Assembly: GCA_918807975.1 (NCBI GenBank)
Contig: OU964924.1
Coordinates: 9,064,501 to 9,128,500 of the forward strand
Source: Aplidium turbinatum
Taxonomy: Eukaryota; Chordata; Ascidiacea; Aplousobranchia; Polyclinidae
Length of the DNA: 64,000 bases
Direction: 5' to 3'
Positions within the stretch are counted from its first letter, which is position 1; every line of letters starts with the position of its first letter. The position numbers and the translations under genes are program-made. Shown here piece after piece: positions 35,001-40,119 of this stretch. The notes beneath the pieces were generated by a model that was not told where the DNA came from, did not search any database, and saw only the letters and a list, made by a program, of their open reading frames with translations.

Positions 35001-38000
35001 ATGTATAAACTATCTAGGTGTAACTTTGGATGAGCGATTGACATGGGATATTGGGATAGTCATATTATTAATCTTAGAAAGCAGCTTGCAAAAGTCTGCG
35101 GCATAGCATTTAAGCTGAGATACATTGCTCCTTTAACAATATTACAAACTTTATATTATGCTTTGTTTCAATCCAAGATCCAATACTCGATTATAAATTG
35201 GGGAAGAGCAAACTCTACATTGCTTGCTCCACTACAAGTGTTACAAAACAAGTTCATTCGATCCTGCTTATTTTTGCCGAGGTCAACAAATACAACTGTT
35301 CTTTATCACCAATTTAATGTGCTCAGAATTGACGATATTATTAAATTAGAGACTGCAAAATTTATGTACAAATATGTGCACAAAATGCTGCCCCGGGCCT
35401 GTGCTGGCTGCTTTATTTTTGTAAATGAAATTCACCATCATAAAACCCGTCAGAACCAAAAGAATGATTTATATTTGTCTTCTACAACATCAAATTCTGG
35501 TAAGAAGATGCTATGTTTTAATGGAGTGAAACTATGGAATCAAGTACCAAAAGAAATAAAAGATAAGTCTTACAATGTTTTTAAATTTAAATATAAATGT
35601 TTATTAAAGAGATTGTGCAATGATCACTCCTGAAACGTATCATCCGCTTATTTTTCTACACAGCTTTTTTATGTTGCCCTGTGTTATTCCATTGTTAATG
35701 TAGTGTTAATTCCATTGTTAATGTTTACAAATTAAAGTGCTGGTATTGTGCTATATATATATTATATACCGTAACTGCAGACAGTGCACACCGTTTCGAC
35801 CTCCCGGTCTCATCAGTGCAGTAGTTACACTGGAATAATGGCCATGGAGACATATATACCTCCATGTGACATTTTCCCATTTGTGGTACCTTATCAGTAA
35901 CCAAAAATGGTACTACTGCCAACCTTGCCAAAGTGCTCAAACTGCAAGCAGTGAGCTTTGCGCAATGCATAGCAAGGTGCCTCCAGTAAAGTGCTCAATT
36001 GGCGTAAACCAAGAGCGTCAATAACTGCAGACAGTGCACACCGTTTCGACCTCCCGGTCTCATCAGTGCAGTAGTTACACTGGAATAATGGCCATGGAGA
36101 CATATATACCTCCATGTGACATTTTCCCATTTGTGGTACCTTATCAGTAACCAAAAATGGTACTACTGCCAACCTTGCCAAAGTGCTCAAACTGCAAGCA
36201 GTGAGCTTTGCGCAATGCATAGCAAGGTGCCTCCAGTAAAGTGCTCAATTGGCGTAAACCAAGAGCGTCAATAACTGCAGACAGTGCACACCGTTTCGAC
36301 CTCCCGGTCTCATCAGTGCAGTAGTTACACTGGAATAATGGCCATGGAGACATATATACCTCCATGTGACATTTTCCCATTTGTGGTACCTTATCAGTAA
36401 CCAAAAATGGTACTACTGCCAACCTTGCCAAAGTGCTCAAACTGCAAGCAGTGAGCTTTGCGCAATGCATAGCAAGGTGCCTCCAGTAAAGTGCTCAATT
36501 GGCGTAAACCAAGAGCGTCAATAACTGCAGACAGTGCACACCGTTTCGACCTCCCGGTCTCATCAGTGCAGTAGTTACACTGGAATAATGGCCATGGAGA
36601 CATATATACCTCCATGTGACATTTTCCCATTTGTGGTACCTTATCAGTAACCAAAAATGGTACTCACTGATGAGACCGGGAGGTCGAAACGGTGTGCACT
36701 GTCTGCAGTTATTGACGCTCTTGGTTTACGCCAATTGAGCACTTTACTGGAGGCACCTTATGTGTTAATGTTCTTAATTTTGGGTCTTTTGTTTAAATGT
36801 TTGGGTGGCAGCTGACTTTGGTGACCTTTTGGTCTTTCGCTGCCATCCTTGTTGTGCGAATTATTTGTGTTTATTGTGTTTTTGCTTTTTGTGTCTTTCT
36901 TTTTCGCCAACAAAAACAAAAAATAAATAAACTGAACTGAACAGATCAAATTGGGTAGACCGTCAATGGTGAAAGAACGAAAGGGTTCCACATGTCTTTT
37001 TGATTTTCGATGTTGGATTCCACGCCTTTTTTATGAAGAATTTTGACAAGTTTTGCTTCGACAGTTATGACACCTTGTAGCTTGCAATGTCAATCTTGTC
37101 ATTGCGCTTGTTGTATTTAAATAGTTTAAAATTTGAATCTAACAGGACATGACTTTCGAAACTGTCCACCCCAAATGCTCTTTTGGCTTGAAAAGGTGTT
37201 TTTCTTTCTTTATATAGCATGACCAAATTGACCATGCTGTCACAGAGGTGTTAATCATTATTTGAAAGTAGGCCTGGAAAACTGATTTGACTGAAAGAAA
37301 TGTATTCTTGTCATTTGATTTCCATTATCTTTAAATCAAATGTTAATGTTTCAATGCTCGTAGTTTTGTTGGATCTTGGAGTGACTTGTATTGATTCAGT
37401 GATTGTTTCCTTTCCTGTGGACCCACTTGGTCTTCCTGAAACCGTGGAAGATGCTGACCATAATAATACAAGTTCTGTGGAAATGGAGTTTTATAAAATT
37501 AAAGTAAGGATGCAGTTTAACAATCTTTGAAAGTTTGTAACATAAATTTAAGAACTGTTACCATCAATATAGGACAATTAAGAAAACATGTCTCATGGAA
37601 AAATACATGATACACTTCCACTAATCGACGTGTGATCCAGGCCAATAATTAATTAATGAACGTGAAACCCTAACCTTTTACAATTGTTTTATTTCAAAAC
37701 CAAGCTGTGTTTGACCTCTGTGTAAGTTTTGCTAAATTACTTAGCAGTTTGCTTAAACGTCGATTACGACATTTGTCAGAAACAAAAATCACGAAGGCTT
37801 GTAGCTTCCACAGCTTGGCGCTTGCATTATAATTGTGACTACTGACAAAGCGGTGCACTGATCATAATAGCTTCAGAAGTCACCTTGATTCCCACTGAAG
37901 CCAGTGATGTTGACCTGTAACAGTTGCATGCAGTTTGCCAACTGTCGTAGCAGTTCCACATTATCCAGTGGCGACCTGATAGTGATAAAATTAGTGTGTC

Positions 38001-40119
38001 ATGTGTTAAGAAGTTTCTAACAGTCCACAATTACTCAACTTTTTGTGGTTTTGTTTTGGGCAGTCTGATTTTGAATTTACTTCTTGTAGCCAATCTGGAA
38101 AGCCTTACAATCGGCAGTTGAAAGCGGCATCGTCACTTATATTGGTGTATGTGATTTTGACAAAGAGGGATTAAAGCTGCTCCACGATTGGGCAAAAGTA
38201 AGCACATCACCATTCACCATTCATCTAGTGCTTAAAAAGTTCTTCCACAAACTGAATAAGATCTAACGCAGCAGGTAGCGAACATCAGTTCATGCATTAA
38301 AGATTACTGATGCACATCAGGGATTGCACATTTCAACATTAAACTCGGTACCTGCTGTGCTGGTAAGATAGTAGAATCAAGTTTAGTTTTAGACAAGTTT
38401 GATTCTACTATGAAGTTATAGTTTTGTTCTTGACATGATGACACAGTCTGTCTAGTGAGAACTACTGATTGACTGTCAAGATTTGCAATCTTGAACGTTT
38501 TAAAAGAAAATGCGTTGAATCGATTACTTTTTTAGGTATGAAATATCACCACACGGTTAGCAAAGGACAGTGTGTTTGCATCTTGATAAAAATAGTCTGC
38601 AACAGTCAAGATTGGTAGGTGCTGGTTTGAAGACAATGTCAGATTGTTAGTGATGATGTTCTATTTAGATCAAGCCTTCCATCAACCAGATCAGCTTGAT
38701 AAACTGCTTTGTTGTTTCAACTGATCTTGTACAATATACCAGTGAAAGCAACATTGATCTCCTCACCCACAACGACCCACCTGGTGTGTTTTGTGAGCAC
38801 GACATTTTGGCGTTGCCACTTTGGTGTGCGTCATATTGTTGCGCTCACATTCTTATCGAAGTAATATCATAAAGTATTGAGTGATATTATGCAATATTTA
38901 ATAGTCTCTGAAGTTACTCAACATCTAAAATTGGTCGACTGCGTTTTGAAAACGACTACACGGCGCTTGAAAGGACGTCGGTTCGGCACCGCTCCAAAAC
39001 ACACAACTGTGTCACACTTAATGGCATGTTAAAACAATGCGTGTGACTAATTTGATGACTTTGTGTCTCTTCGATGCTTCCGATTGTCTGCTGTGTTGCA
39101 TCTGTAATCACAGTATGCTGTACATTGTTGAAATTGGCGCAAAGGAAACATGGTTTCTGTTTGTATAATCAAGTGATGACTATTCAGAAATTCTTCCTGC
39201 CCGGAGATTTCAATCTGTGATGAGCGACACCACGCATACTGTTGACCCTGCGGTATGGACGCCAAGTTACGTAGCCAGGTGATCTGTCAATCAAATTGAG
39301 AGTGTTTGCCTGTTTGATATATGGCGCAGTGGTACTACCGTACTGGACCCTGCTTCACGTCAAATGGTCACAGAAGTTTGGTTCCGCTTCTCTTAGAACT
39401 TAAAGCTGATTAATGGAATTAATTTGTTTTCATCTCTTGGGCCCCTCCATTTTGCATAAACGGTGGAAGGCTGAAGGGTGATGTATTTTGTAAGGGCGCC
39501 ACTTCGCTTTGAGGACACTGTGCCCAACTGATTGGTGTTGAGCAATCTGCACGAAGGGTTAAACCTAATGGATTTAGGGTCTGCTACTATTCGGTGAGTT
39601 CCTAACCTCTAACCCTAACCCCAAACCCTAAAACGGCAATGATAATTAGGCTACGGTGCCCGATAATTTAAAAAAAAAATTAAAAAAATCCCCCTTTAAG
39701 GGATCGGACTCACCGAAACGGGCCATTCCGATGGATTTAACAGCTGCTGGTCGGAAAGTTAAACACCTCATTTTCATTGTGGGCCTCATGCGCTACCCCT
39801 GGATCACAACTCCATGGCTCAAGTTACAAATTTTTATCTTAACGCTTTTACTGTTTCAACTTTATCTCAGCTAGCAAATCAGTGCTTTTTACACTTATCT
39901 GCAAACGTTGAATCAATGTAAAAAAGACTGATTTGCTGGCTCTTGTGCACCGAAAGAGAAGAATGTTAACTTAGAAACTGTGATTCAATTGTTTTCGTAT
40001 TTTTTAGGTACTCTGTCTTGGTACGATATCGCGGAATTGTCCATTCCAAAGGATATTTCGTGTCTTCTGAACGGAAAAAGAACTCGATGCAGAGGCTCGA
40101 AGAGTTTGCTTCATCTTAA
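10877..40119 (+). CDS. GCLM: Glutamate-cysteine ligase modifier subunit, 8 exons
   Basis: GCLM is the non-catalytic partner of GCLC. It lowers the Km for glutamate and eases glutathione feedback in the first step of cytosolic glutathione synthesis. The fold is aldo-keto-reductase-like. Exons are 10877-11020, 22545-22616, 33293-33434, 37364-37503, 38090-38197, 38669-38783, 39188-39278 and 40008-40119. All introns are GT-AG, the phases agree at every junction, and the total is 307 residues plus stop; human GCLM is 274. Landmarks match human GCLM from memory: TGNIINWN near residue 27, LGVTCIDSVIVS, SGIVTYIGVCDFDK, NIDLLTHNDPPEIL and YSVLVRYRGIVHSKGY near the C-terminus. The start at 10877 fits the usual N-terminus; an in-frame ATG at 10820 would add 19 residues. 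Introns total about 28 kb and are mostly mobile DNA. The last stretch (residues 287-307) is longer than in human. Confidence 0.95.
11069..11625 (-). repeat. LTR (3' LTR of the BEL/Pao element)
   Basis: Begins TGGTCACAGCGG and ends CCGTAACA on the + strand. Matches 16430-16986 throughout. Confidence 0.93.
11934..13814 (-). CDS. BEL/Pao protease-region ORF (fossil element)
   Basis: The N-terminus has two Cys-rich zinc knuckles (CFCCSSRGQVEYHFLSNC; CLNCLRQHMVRDCNHANNC). A protease-like HDPGSQLTFVSSDL and a DUF1758-like segment (LIGNDNAYLM, TPLGWLACGG) follow. The end is DUF5641-like (FWNKWIDFYLPGLQ; LEPGQLVVV). Part of an incomplete element. Confidence 0.8.
   Translation of the reverse strand: MAHRAARRSDIPACFCCSSRGQVEYHFLSNCKEFLRLTPKDRRDVIVKAGKCLNCLRQHMVRDCNHANNCRKCGPTNDRKHYFLLHDFYVTSRDSLDSVGKDDAGARVPVRNVKIGNVKAAFNRVTAARVLNPMTGKSKLVYCQHDPGSQLTFVSSDLVCELGLKPYDKASFKMDTLAGQKPTCADLVKLNIQSLETDELFCDITSVVNPAWADDVKTLPHKQDLSGFRHFHDVNMFHLNDCSTADVLIGNDNAYLMCAKEERVGDNRSEPHALLTPLGWLACGGKSPLVESVAKVCRVQTSSESDVISGFQRKIESRDMEIADLNKVIQDLTLQNETCELSRNDNLARELVEPNIELKGGRFEIPVPLKEDIDLPNNFVLASDRAAALRKKALKQSEFRGTCVNDVMSSCPELSDLLNPLADVLARFRLERFGFMADVTKYFFHILDSSIRKPNFIELLTYTGSAVRIVNERPLVPLSDDPRDFTVITPASLLTPYLDPYCAVGQPHDRDQLRRDYRFNLSLSQQFWNKWIDFYLPGLQGRKKWLKMAENLEPGQLVVVGSLQDIGKRGKYQLGRVHEVVPQIRKGKPVVRRAKVAVCNYDESTGKVKVDYVLRDISCLAPVKNT
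13789..15807 (-). CDS. BEL/Pao gag-like ORF (fossil element)
   Basis: About 672 codons. It has an N-terminal region, a long Ala/Glu/Arg coiled coil (residues about 170-270), a basic Ser/Arg segment, and a C-terminal third resembling the DUF1759 gag domain of Pao elements (FFDKAALIGYDGN near residue 435). Overlaps the next ORF, as is common for gag and pol in this group. Confidence 0.8.
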   Translation of the reverse strand: MLNLALTFNMSTLGGDKDSTAVDSTEFKPDDVLCGRAGHSGEGPINDEAKSVREARHLRRDILTQIGELSVALGSLSDKQELLIFRSNLSTLEEELRHFHALLSKIVNSAILAELRDRVDPEFNSLKNNFEQKESEFSDRLDADIHPEDSASNVSTRMSESSSRIVAQINLQLRREELQIQAEAEARAAEAIARAEAIRAEAARAEAAARAEADARAAEAARAEAAARVEAEAEARAAEFALKDAQLRAEQRKEAVLAEYRSELGSRRSSRKGSSRHSRSEHQSQFNLPNLFQTPVQSVSGPVRSTRFPAVSGGLGAAAKGLPKDLVPRPANFSRTLPPERTGHGAAISSNALPPSKFSAPLVVDRPATRNLGGCERRIVSPDFNVFEDRDRAVHGTEPTQPLKGYSLSSPAKSSSQQQDCFFEYQNSRTFFDKAALIGYDGNNMPFIFFKNRVMALMAASPFKGTRLTLLQAACVRTAAQTIANLVSDTPGLSEEDRIEMSLARLSQRFGVRGGLFAEPEIRKYRYGSKLNSTSSSDLKEFKDELSQCLLYAQAYGQRDKLEGRFVLDLAKRLPFDAKQRYLDFLGDQYGGTDEPTFQSLFEFVVREETRKSTDFSIMLMGDSGESQQFKKFGKGKLPSCPVRQTSVKPHDNVISGSSQYSTAVGAPRGQT
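16190..16425. repeat. Tandem duplication in the element leader
   Basis: A unit of about 106 bp (TTATGCTGCCTGTGCTTCCG ... CCACCAGCTAACAAGAACTC) occurs twice in a row between the 5' LTR and the gag-like ORF. Confidence 0.8.
16430..16986 (-). repeat. LTR (5' LTR of the BEL/Pao element)
   Basis: Same 557-bp sequence as the left LTR; being upstream of gag on the - strand, it is the promoter-bearing copy. Confidence 0.93.
16992..18397. other. GCLM intron 1, no feature recognised
   Basis: A+T-rich single-copy-looking sequence; no conserved coding sequence or terminal repeats seen. Confidence 0.5.
19350..19985 (+). pseudogene. Relic of an unnamed invertebrate repeat-borne protein family
   Basis: 19400-19560 encodes MKLGDQDKSWVPPKVCKHC. 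About 19810-19980 encodes KITFFRSKDKILSSYF then EEDNFVFCNYINGLQ. I recall these two motifs (GDQDKxWxPHxVC; FF.QED.LCYC.DI.GL) in one recurrent, uncharacterised protein family abundant in invertebrate genomes. Frames are interrupted. Function unknown; probably mobile-element-encoded. Confidence 0.5.
20012..20964. mobile_element. hAT-type MITE with AACCCGGGT arms
   Basis: Termini CAGGGTTG / CAACCCTG with exact 8-bp duplication ATAAAGAG (20004-20011, 20965-20972). Subterminal AAAACCC-rich arms meet at AACCCGGGT on both sides. Holds a hammerhead-like sequence at 20537-20583. Confidence 0.88.
20537..20583 (+). ncRNA. Hammerhead-fold sequence (possibly weakened)
   Basis: Core CTGATGA (20545-20551), stem II TCCGTTAGG, GAAA, then a short stem III ACA/TGT and a GTA cleavage triplet after 20574. 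Stem I: CCTT before the core pairs with AAGG after the triplet and extends past one mismatch (AAG/CTT). All invariant core bases are present; stem II is only two or three pairs. Confidence 0.6.
22143..22460 (+). mobile_element. Diverged single retrozyme-like unit
   Basis: Shares GCAGTTTGAGCACTTTGGCA and GTACCACAAATGG with the 35772-36759 array in the same order. It runs from a decayed hammerhead-like segment (22160-22205) to a complete one (22401-22454); the two CTG cores are 243 bp apart, close to the 250-bp array unit. Lies 90 bp upstream of GCLM exon 2. Confidence 0.75.
22401..22454 (+). ncRNA. Type I hammerhead ribozyme
   Basis: CTGATGA (22408-22414), stem II GACC-TTTT-GGTT, GAAA, stem III closed by ACA/TGT, cleavage triplet GTC ending at 22445. 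Stem I: ACTGCA (22402-22407) pairs with TGCAGT (22446-22451). All core bases conserved. Confidence 0.82.
22545..22616 (+). CDS. GCLM: GCLM exon 2
   Basis: 24 codons between TTTGCAG| and |GTAAGT. The peptide LIDGIYSAVMSWVENNV aligns with human LHDCIQKTLNEWSSQI. It sits 90 bp downstream of a hammerhead-bearing repeat. Confidence 0.92.
23290..23475 (+). repeat. Dispersed repeat, copy 1
   Basis: Contains AATAAATTGCGACCTTAACA, GGTATCGTTGGAAAGCTTAA and CACCTTGCGCCGCTAGTG. An inverted copy of the same segment lies at 28395-28560 in the same intron. Confidence 0.75.
23897..24077 (-). mobile_element. MULE-like short element, copy 3
   Basis: CGGAATGGCCCGTTTCGG to TAGTAACAGACCC. Flank duplication CCTATAAC on both sides (8 exact of the expected 9). 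Interior GGTTTGGGGTTAGGGTTAG. Confidence 0.87.
24990..26146 (+). pseudogene. Two-exon cysteine-rich coding segment, unnamed family
   Basis: About 24991-25115 encodes GKLKMFNYLKKEDFQQSADV and EQIADAGRDLLLKR, ending at |GTTGGT. 25828-26146 follows TTGTTTCAG and encodes DLAQWGWKADTAG, MPIKTNFDPAPEWLL, then CKCREG, CSCRKHGLKCVTACGECRG, stop. I recall the same order (GKxx, xxWGW, LPPAP, CxC, CxCxKxGLxCxxxC) in an uncharacterised protein family common in invertebrate repeats. The middle exon that usually carries LPPT.....HS is not found, so this is probably a relic. Confidence 0.5.
25385..25436 (+). ncRNA. Hammerhead ribozyme
   Basis: CTGAAGA (25392-25398; the CUGANGA core allows A), stem II GATC-GGAA-GATC (four Watson-Crick pairs), GAAA, stem III ACA/TGT, triplet GTC ending at 25428. 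Stem I ACTACG pairs with CGTAGT. It lies between the two exons of the cysteine-rich relic and is not obviously part of a tandem unit. Confidence 0.8.
26400..27008 (+). mobile_element. MULE-like element, copy 4, with C-rich expansion
   Basis: GGGTCTGCTACTATTCGG to GGGCCATTCCG with exact 9-bp duplication GGTAGGAAG (26391-26399, 27009-27017). The telomere-like core is expanded to about 370 bp (26526-26892) of CCCCAAA/CCCTAACCC-type repeats on the + strand. Confidence 0.9.
26526..26892 (+). repeat. CCCCAAA-type minisatellite
   Basis: Irregular tandem AACCCCCAAAAAACCCC units grading into CCCCTATCCCCTAAC. The - strand is G-rich and long G-tracts recur, so quadruplex formation is plausible. Confidence 0.9.
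27018..27262 (-). other. Unassigned open frame
   Basis: The - strand is open for about 80 codons (PRRGSIVLVDGENSTHTVSG; YSSIIQWNLSGSPNFGK) up to the MULE target site. Not recognised; no splice or homology support. May be chance. Confidence 0.2.
27720..27873 (+). CDS. Short single-helix ORF, CTR-like (doubtful)
   Basis: Frame KAWCVALEMAVPVVGFLCGV then FFACLALLYYELNASRH and stop at 27871-27873; ATG at 27745 gives 42 residues. One hydrophobic helix followed by LYYELNASR recalls the first helix of CTR-type copper transporters (W...L......F....LYE.LK..R). The other two helices and the Met motifs are not nearby. An AATAAA follows at about 27963. Could be a decayed exon or chance. Confidence 0.25.
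28040..28215 (+). repeat. LINE 3'-end fragment
   Basis: GAAGGTGTTGCGACCGTGCC to GATGGTCAGAAATAAAAACA and ACTGAACTGAA; same family as the fragments near 5540 and 61745. Confidence 0.75.
28395..28560 (-). repeat. Dispersed repeat, inverted copy
   Basis: Contains GGCACTAGCGGCGCAAGGTG and TAAGGTCGCAATTTATTCCA, the reverse of 23290-23475. Copies differ by about 15%. Confidence 0.75.
28748..29132. mobile_element. hAT-type MITE (CAGTGGCGTAGCC termini)
   Basis: CAGTGGCGTAGCCAAGG / CCTGGCTACGCTACTG with exact 8-bp duplication GGTGTAAT (28740-28747, 29133-29140). Poly-G and poly-C runs sit just inside both termini. The TIR matches a widespread hAT terminal consensus. Confidence 0.9.
29453..29626 (-). 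mobile_element. MULE-like short element, copy 5
   Basis: CGGAATGGCCCGTTTCGG to TAGTAGCAGACCC; exact 9-bp duplication ATTTCGAGG (29444-29452, 29627-29635). The related uninterrupted site (18825-18840) confirms the ends. Confidence 0.92.
29760..31912. mobile_element. Unclassified insert with TGTCAC...GTGACA ends
   Basis: The related intact site near 21285 shows that a foreign block starts near TGTCACAATC and ends AAATCGTGACA, between ATTATATA and ATTACATA. About 0.8 kb without its own nested insert. It has CTATAAATAGTGG near 31540, a TATA-like motif. Could be a DNA element with an 8-bp duplication or a solo LTR. Confidence 0.4.
29939..31292. mobile_element. Inverted-repeat element with GGGGTAAAAAAAA motifs
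   Basis: Ends AGTCAAGTGGGGTAAAAAAA and its complement TTTTTTTACCCCACTTGACT. Inner GGGGTAAAAAAAAACACCT blocks near 30146 and 30919 and their complements near 30108, 30890 and 31245. Non-coding. Nested in the 29760-31912 insert. Confidence 0.65.
32385..32824. mobile_element. TA-flanked MITE with GTAAGCCGC repeats
   Basis: CCGTATTTACTTGATTGTAA and its complement TTACAATCAAGTAAATACGG, bounded by TA on both sides. The subterminal unit TTGATTGTAAGCCGCCC repeats several times on each side. Mariner/pogo-like by TA target; family not proven. Confidence 0.75.
32825..33292. other. GCLM intron 2, no feature recognised
   Basis: Very A+T-rich sequence (TATATATTAAATATTATATA near 33056) up to exon 3; no genes or termini seen. 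Confidence 0.5.
33293..33434 (+). CDS. GCLM: GCLM exon 3
   Basis: 47 codons plus one base, acceptor TTTTTCAG, donor |GTGAGT. It encodes LDHRESLKLCVKLFLCGW, matching the human ERKEEMKVSAKLFI region. Confidence 0.92.
33700..35740 (+). pseudogene. 5'-truncated LINE, jockey/CR1-superfamily reverse transcriptase
   Basis: 33873-34964 encodes most of a reverse transcriptase: LRPISLLPTFAKIFE, VFVDLSKAFDTVDHGILL (palm motif A), GVPQGSILGPLLF and LFADDSNF (motif C). 34965-35633 carries the thumb and C-terminal region in other frames (CINYLGVTLDERLTW; YYALFQSKIQYSIINWG; LWNQVPKEIK). At least two frameshifts. The endonuclease domain is absent. Inserted in GCLM intron 3, same strand as the gene. Confidence 0.88.
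35771..35830 (-). ncRNA. Type I hammerhead ribozyme (unit 1 of array)
   Basis: - strand: ACTACTGCA, CTGATGA (complement of 35810-35816), stem II GACC-GGGA-GGTC, GAAA, stem III ACGGTG-TG-CACTGT, triplet GTC, cleavage between 35780 and 35779, then TGCAGTTA, which pairs with the upstream strand in stem I. Repeats at +250, +500 and +750. Confidence 0.88.
35772..36663 (-). repeat. Retrozyme-type tandem array, 250-bp unit with hammerhead
   Basis: Three full units and one partial, period exactly 250 bp (ACTGCAGACAG recurs near 35774, 36024, 36274, 36524). Units look identical by eye apart from the first few bases of unit 1. Each holds a hammerhead on the - strand. The array's 3' limit in the sense direction falls within the stem I strand just past the cleavage site. 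Short ORFs of about 108 codons here are repeat translations. Confidence 0.9.
36665..36759 (+). repeat. Inverted partial retrozyme unit
   Basis: CACTGATGAGACCGGGAGGT through GAGCACTTTACTGGAGGCAC on the + strand, opposite to the array beside it. Carries the hammerhead core, stems II and III and the cleavage site, but lacks the upstream strand of stem I. Confidence 0.88.
36760..37363. other. GCLM intron 3 remainder with LINE-like tail
   Basis: 36880-36945 holds ACAAAAACAAAAAATAAATA then AACTGAACTGAACAG, which resembles the LINE tails at 5700 and 28200. It may be the end of a LINE split by the array. The rest is unassigned. Confidence 0.45.
37364..37503 (+). CDS. GCLM: GCLM exon 4
   Basis: Acceptor CTCGTAG, donor |GTAAGG. 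It adds two bases that complete an Ile codon, then LLDLGVTCIDSVIVSFP, matching human VLGVAQLDSVIIASPP. The next segment (residues about 148-166) is poorly conserved. Confidence 0.92.
38090..38197 (+). CDS. GCLM: GCLM exon 5
   Basis: 36 codons, acceptor CTTGTAG, donor |GTAAGC. PIWKALQSAVESGIVTYIGV aligns with human PYWEELENLVQSKKIVAIGT. Confidence 0.94.
38669..38783 (+). CDS. GCLM: GCLM exon 6
   Basis: 38 codons plus one base, acceptor TATTTAG, donor |GTGTGT. It contains SNIDLLTHNDPP, corresponding to human FDIQLLTHNDPK, the most conserved block of the family. Confidence 0.94.
39188..39278 (+). CDS. GCLM: GCLM exon 7
   Basis: Acceptor TATTCAG, donor AG|GTGATC. The first two bases complete the Glu of HNDPPEILPARRFQ. 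FQSVMSDTTHTVDPAVW lines up without gaps with human FQEALQESIPDIQAHEW. Confidence 0.9.
39577..39730 (+). mobile_element. MULE-like short element, copy 6
   Basis: GGGTCTGCTACTATTCGG to GGGCCATTCCG; exact 9-bp duplication ATGGATTTA (39568-39576, 39731-39739). Inside GCLM intron 7. 154 bp, the shortest copy. Confidence 0.92.
39865..39950. repeat. Ultra-short palindromic MITE
   Basis: GCTAGCAAATCAGTGCTTTT mirrors AAAAAGACTGATTTGCTGGC around CAAACGTTGAATCAATGT. Same family as 52857-52942. Confidence 0.7.
40008..40119 (+). CDS. GCLM: GCLM exon 8 (C-terminus)
   Basis: Acceptor TTTTTTAG; stop TAA at 40117-40119. YSVLVRYRGIVHSKGYF matches human YSVIVKSRGIIKSKGYI, followed by a basic tail. An AATAAA near 40541 is a possible poly(A) signal. 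Confidence 0.94.

Noticed and set aside
35894-36654. Repeated ORFs of about 108 codons in the 250-bp array
   Set aside because: Each is the same repeat unit read through; the DNA is explained by the ribozyme-bearing unit, and a 250-bp period is not a multiple of three.
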